Origin: DAOUAJ01 sp034433615
Lineage (GTDB): Bacteria; Chloroflexota; Anaerolineae; DUEN01
Reading direction: 5' to 3'
Assembly: GCA_034433615.1 (NCBI GenBank)
Contig: DAOUAJ010000328.1
Coordinates: forward strand, 1-14,632
DNA length: 14,632 nt
Shown here: one piece after another, positions 14,329 to 14,632 of the stretch
Numbering within the stretch: position 1 is the first letter of the stretch
Layout of the letters: each line of letters begins with the position of its first letter
Translations under genes and position numbers: made by a program
Notes under the pieces: generated by a model
Seen by the model: only the letters and a program-made list of their open reading frames with translations
What the model was told of the DNA's origin: nothing
Databases searched by the model: none

Positions 14329-14632
14329 ATGCAAATAACCTGTTCGGGTGCCTCGCCGGGTGCACAGGCGGTCTTGGGGGTGCCGTGGCCCGGTGGGACA
14401 ACTCAAGCGCAGAGTGCCGGGGTTAATTTCTGGTCAGCGTTATTGCATCGGCTGGCGGCGACTGGCAGTACACTGACAGAGGCAAGCTCTGCGCAGACGC
14501 CGGTGCTGGACGTGAACCTGGAACAAGAGGTTCCGTCGAACCAACAATTTGGAAAAGAGGGAAAGGAGGTGTTGATCGCAGGTGCTCTGGCTGTCGTATC
14601 TGCAAGCCCTGACGCGTTGCCGGTGCTCATCT
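14329..14632 (+). CDS. N-terminal fragment, possibly hook-length control protein FliK
   Basis: The frame opened by ATG 14329 has no stop before the right edge, giving 101 residues of an incomplete protein. The visible part is Ala/Ser/Thr/Gln-rich with no signal peptide and no recognisable domain. VNFWSALL at residues 32-39 is a Phe-x3-Leu motif in the position where flagellar export substrates carry one. FliK proteins have variable, low-complexity N-termini and their gene commonly follows fliJ-region genes, so FliK is my best guess; the diagnostic C-terminal domain lies outside the window. Alternatives are another rod- or hook-related export substrate or an unrelated hypothetical protein. Confidence 0.5.
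   Translation, partial: MQITCSGASPGAQAVLGVPWPGGTTQAQSAGVNFWSALLHRLAATGSTLTEASSAQTPVLDVNLEQEVPSNQQFGKEGKEVLIAGALAVVSASPDALPVLI

Overview
The window reads as a bacterial flagellar basal-body gene cluster with unusual glycosidase genes added. GC content is fairly high. The Thr/Pro-rich linkers, the DNRLRE-type secreted protein and the short 7-mer intergenic repeats resemble what I know from Chloroflexota (Anaerolineae-like bacteria). The lineage is an inference from style, not from a marker gene. No rRNA, tRNA, CRISPR array or transposase is visible.

Left part (1-1143 and 1156-1833, minus strand): a two-component pair. The OmpR/PhoB-type response regulator comes first and the membrane histidine kinase follows 12 bases later. 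The kinase runs off the left edge. A short divergent intergenic region (1834-2102) holds a weak candidate promoter, an 8-bp palindrome and an 8-bp tandem repeat.

Middle and right part (2103-14632, plus strand): a long, tightly packed transcription unit in the order clan GH-A-like glycosidase, flgC, fliE, fliF, fliG, fliH, fliI, fliJ, soluble lytic transglycosylase, flgB, a 1183-residue secreted multidomain glycosidase-like protein, and the start of a gene that may be fliK. Most gaps are under 20 bases, and fliG/fliH and fliH/fliI overlap. FliF builds the MS ring, FliG is the switch/torque subunit on it, FliE joins ring to rod, FlgB and FlgC are proximal rod, and FliH/FliI/FliJ are the export ATPase complex. 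The transglycosylase could open peptidoglycan for the rod. flgB is separated from its usual partner flgC by about 6.2 kb.

Most unusual points: (1) the gene heading the flagellar unit encodes a glycosidase-like TIM barrel with no Sec signal, whose N-terminus carries a Phe-x3-hydrophobic motif at residues 35-39, a position nearly shared with FliE and the putative FliK, so it may be a flagellar type III export substrate; (2) the linker of that same protein is built from a palindromic repeat resembling dispersed genomic repeats; (3) the large secreted protein combines DNRLRE, TIM barrel, beta-sandwich, Thr/Pro linker and two copies of an unrecognised C-terminal domain.
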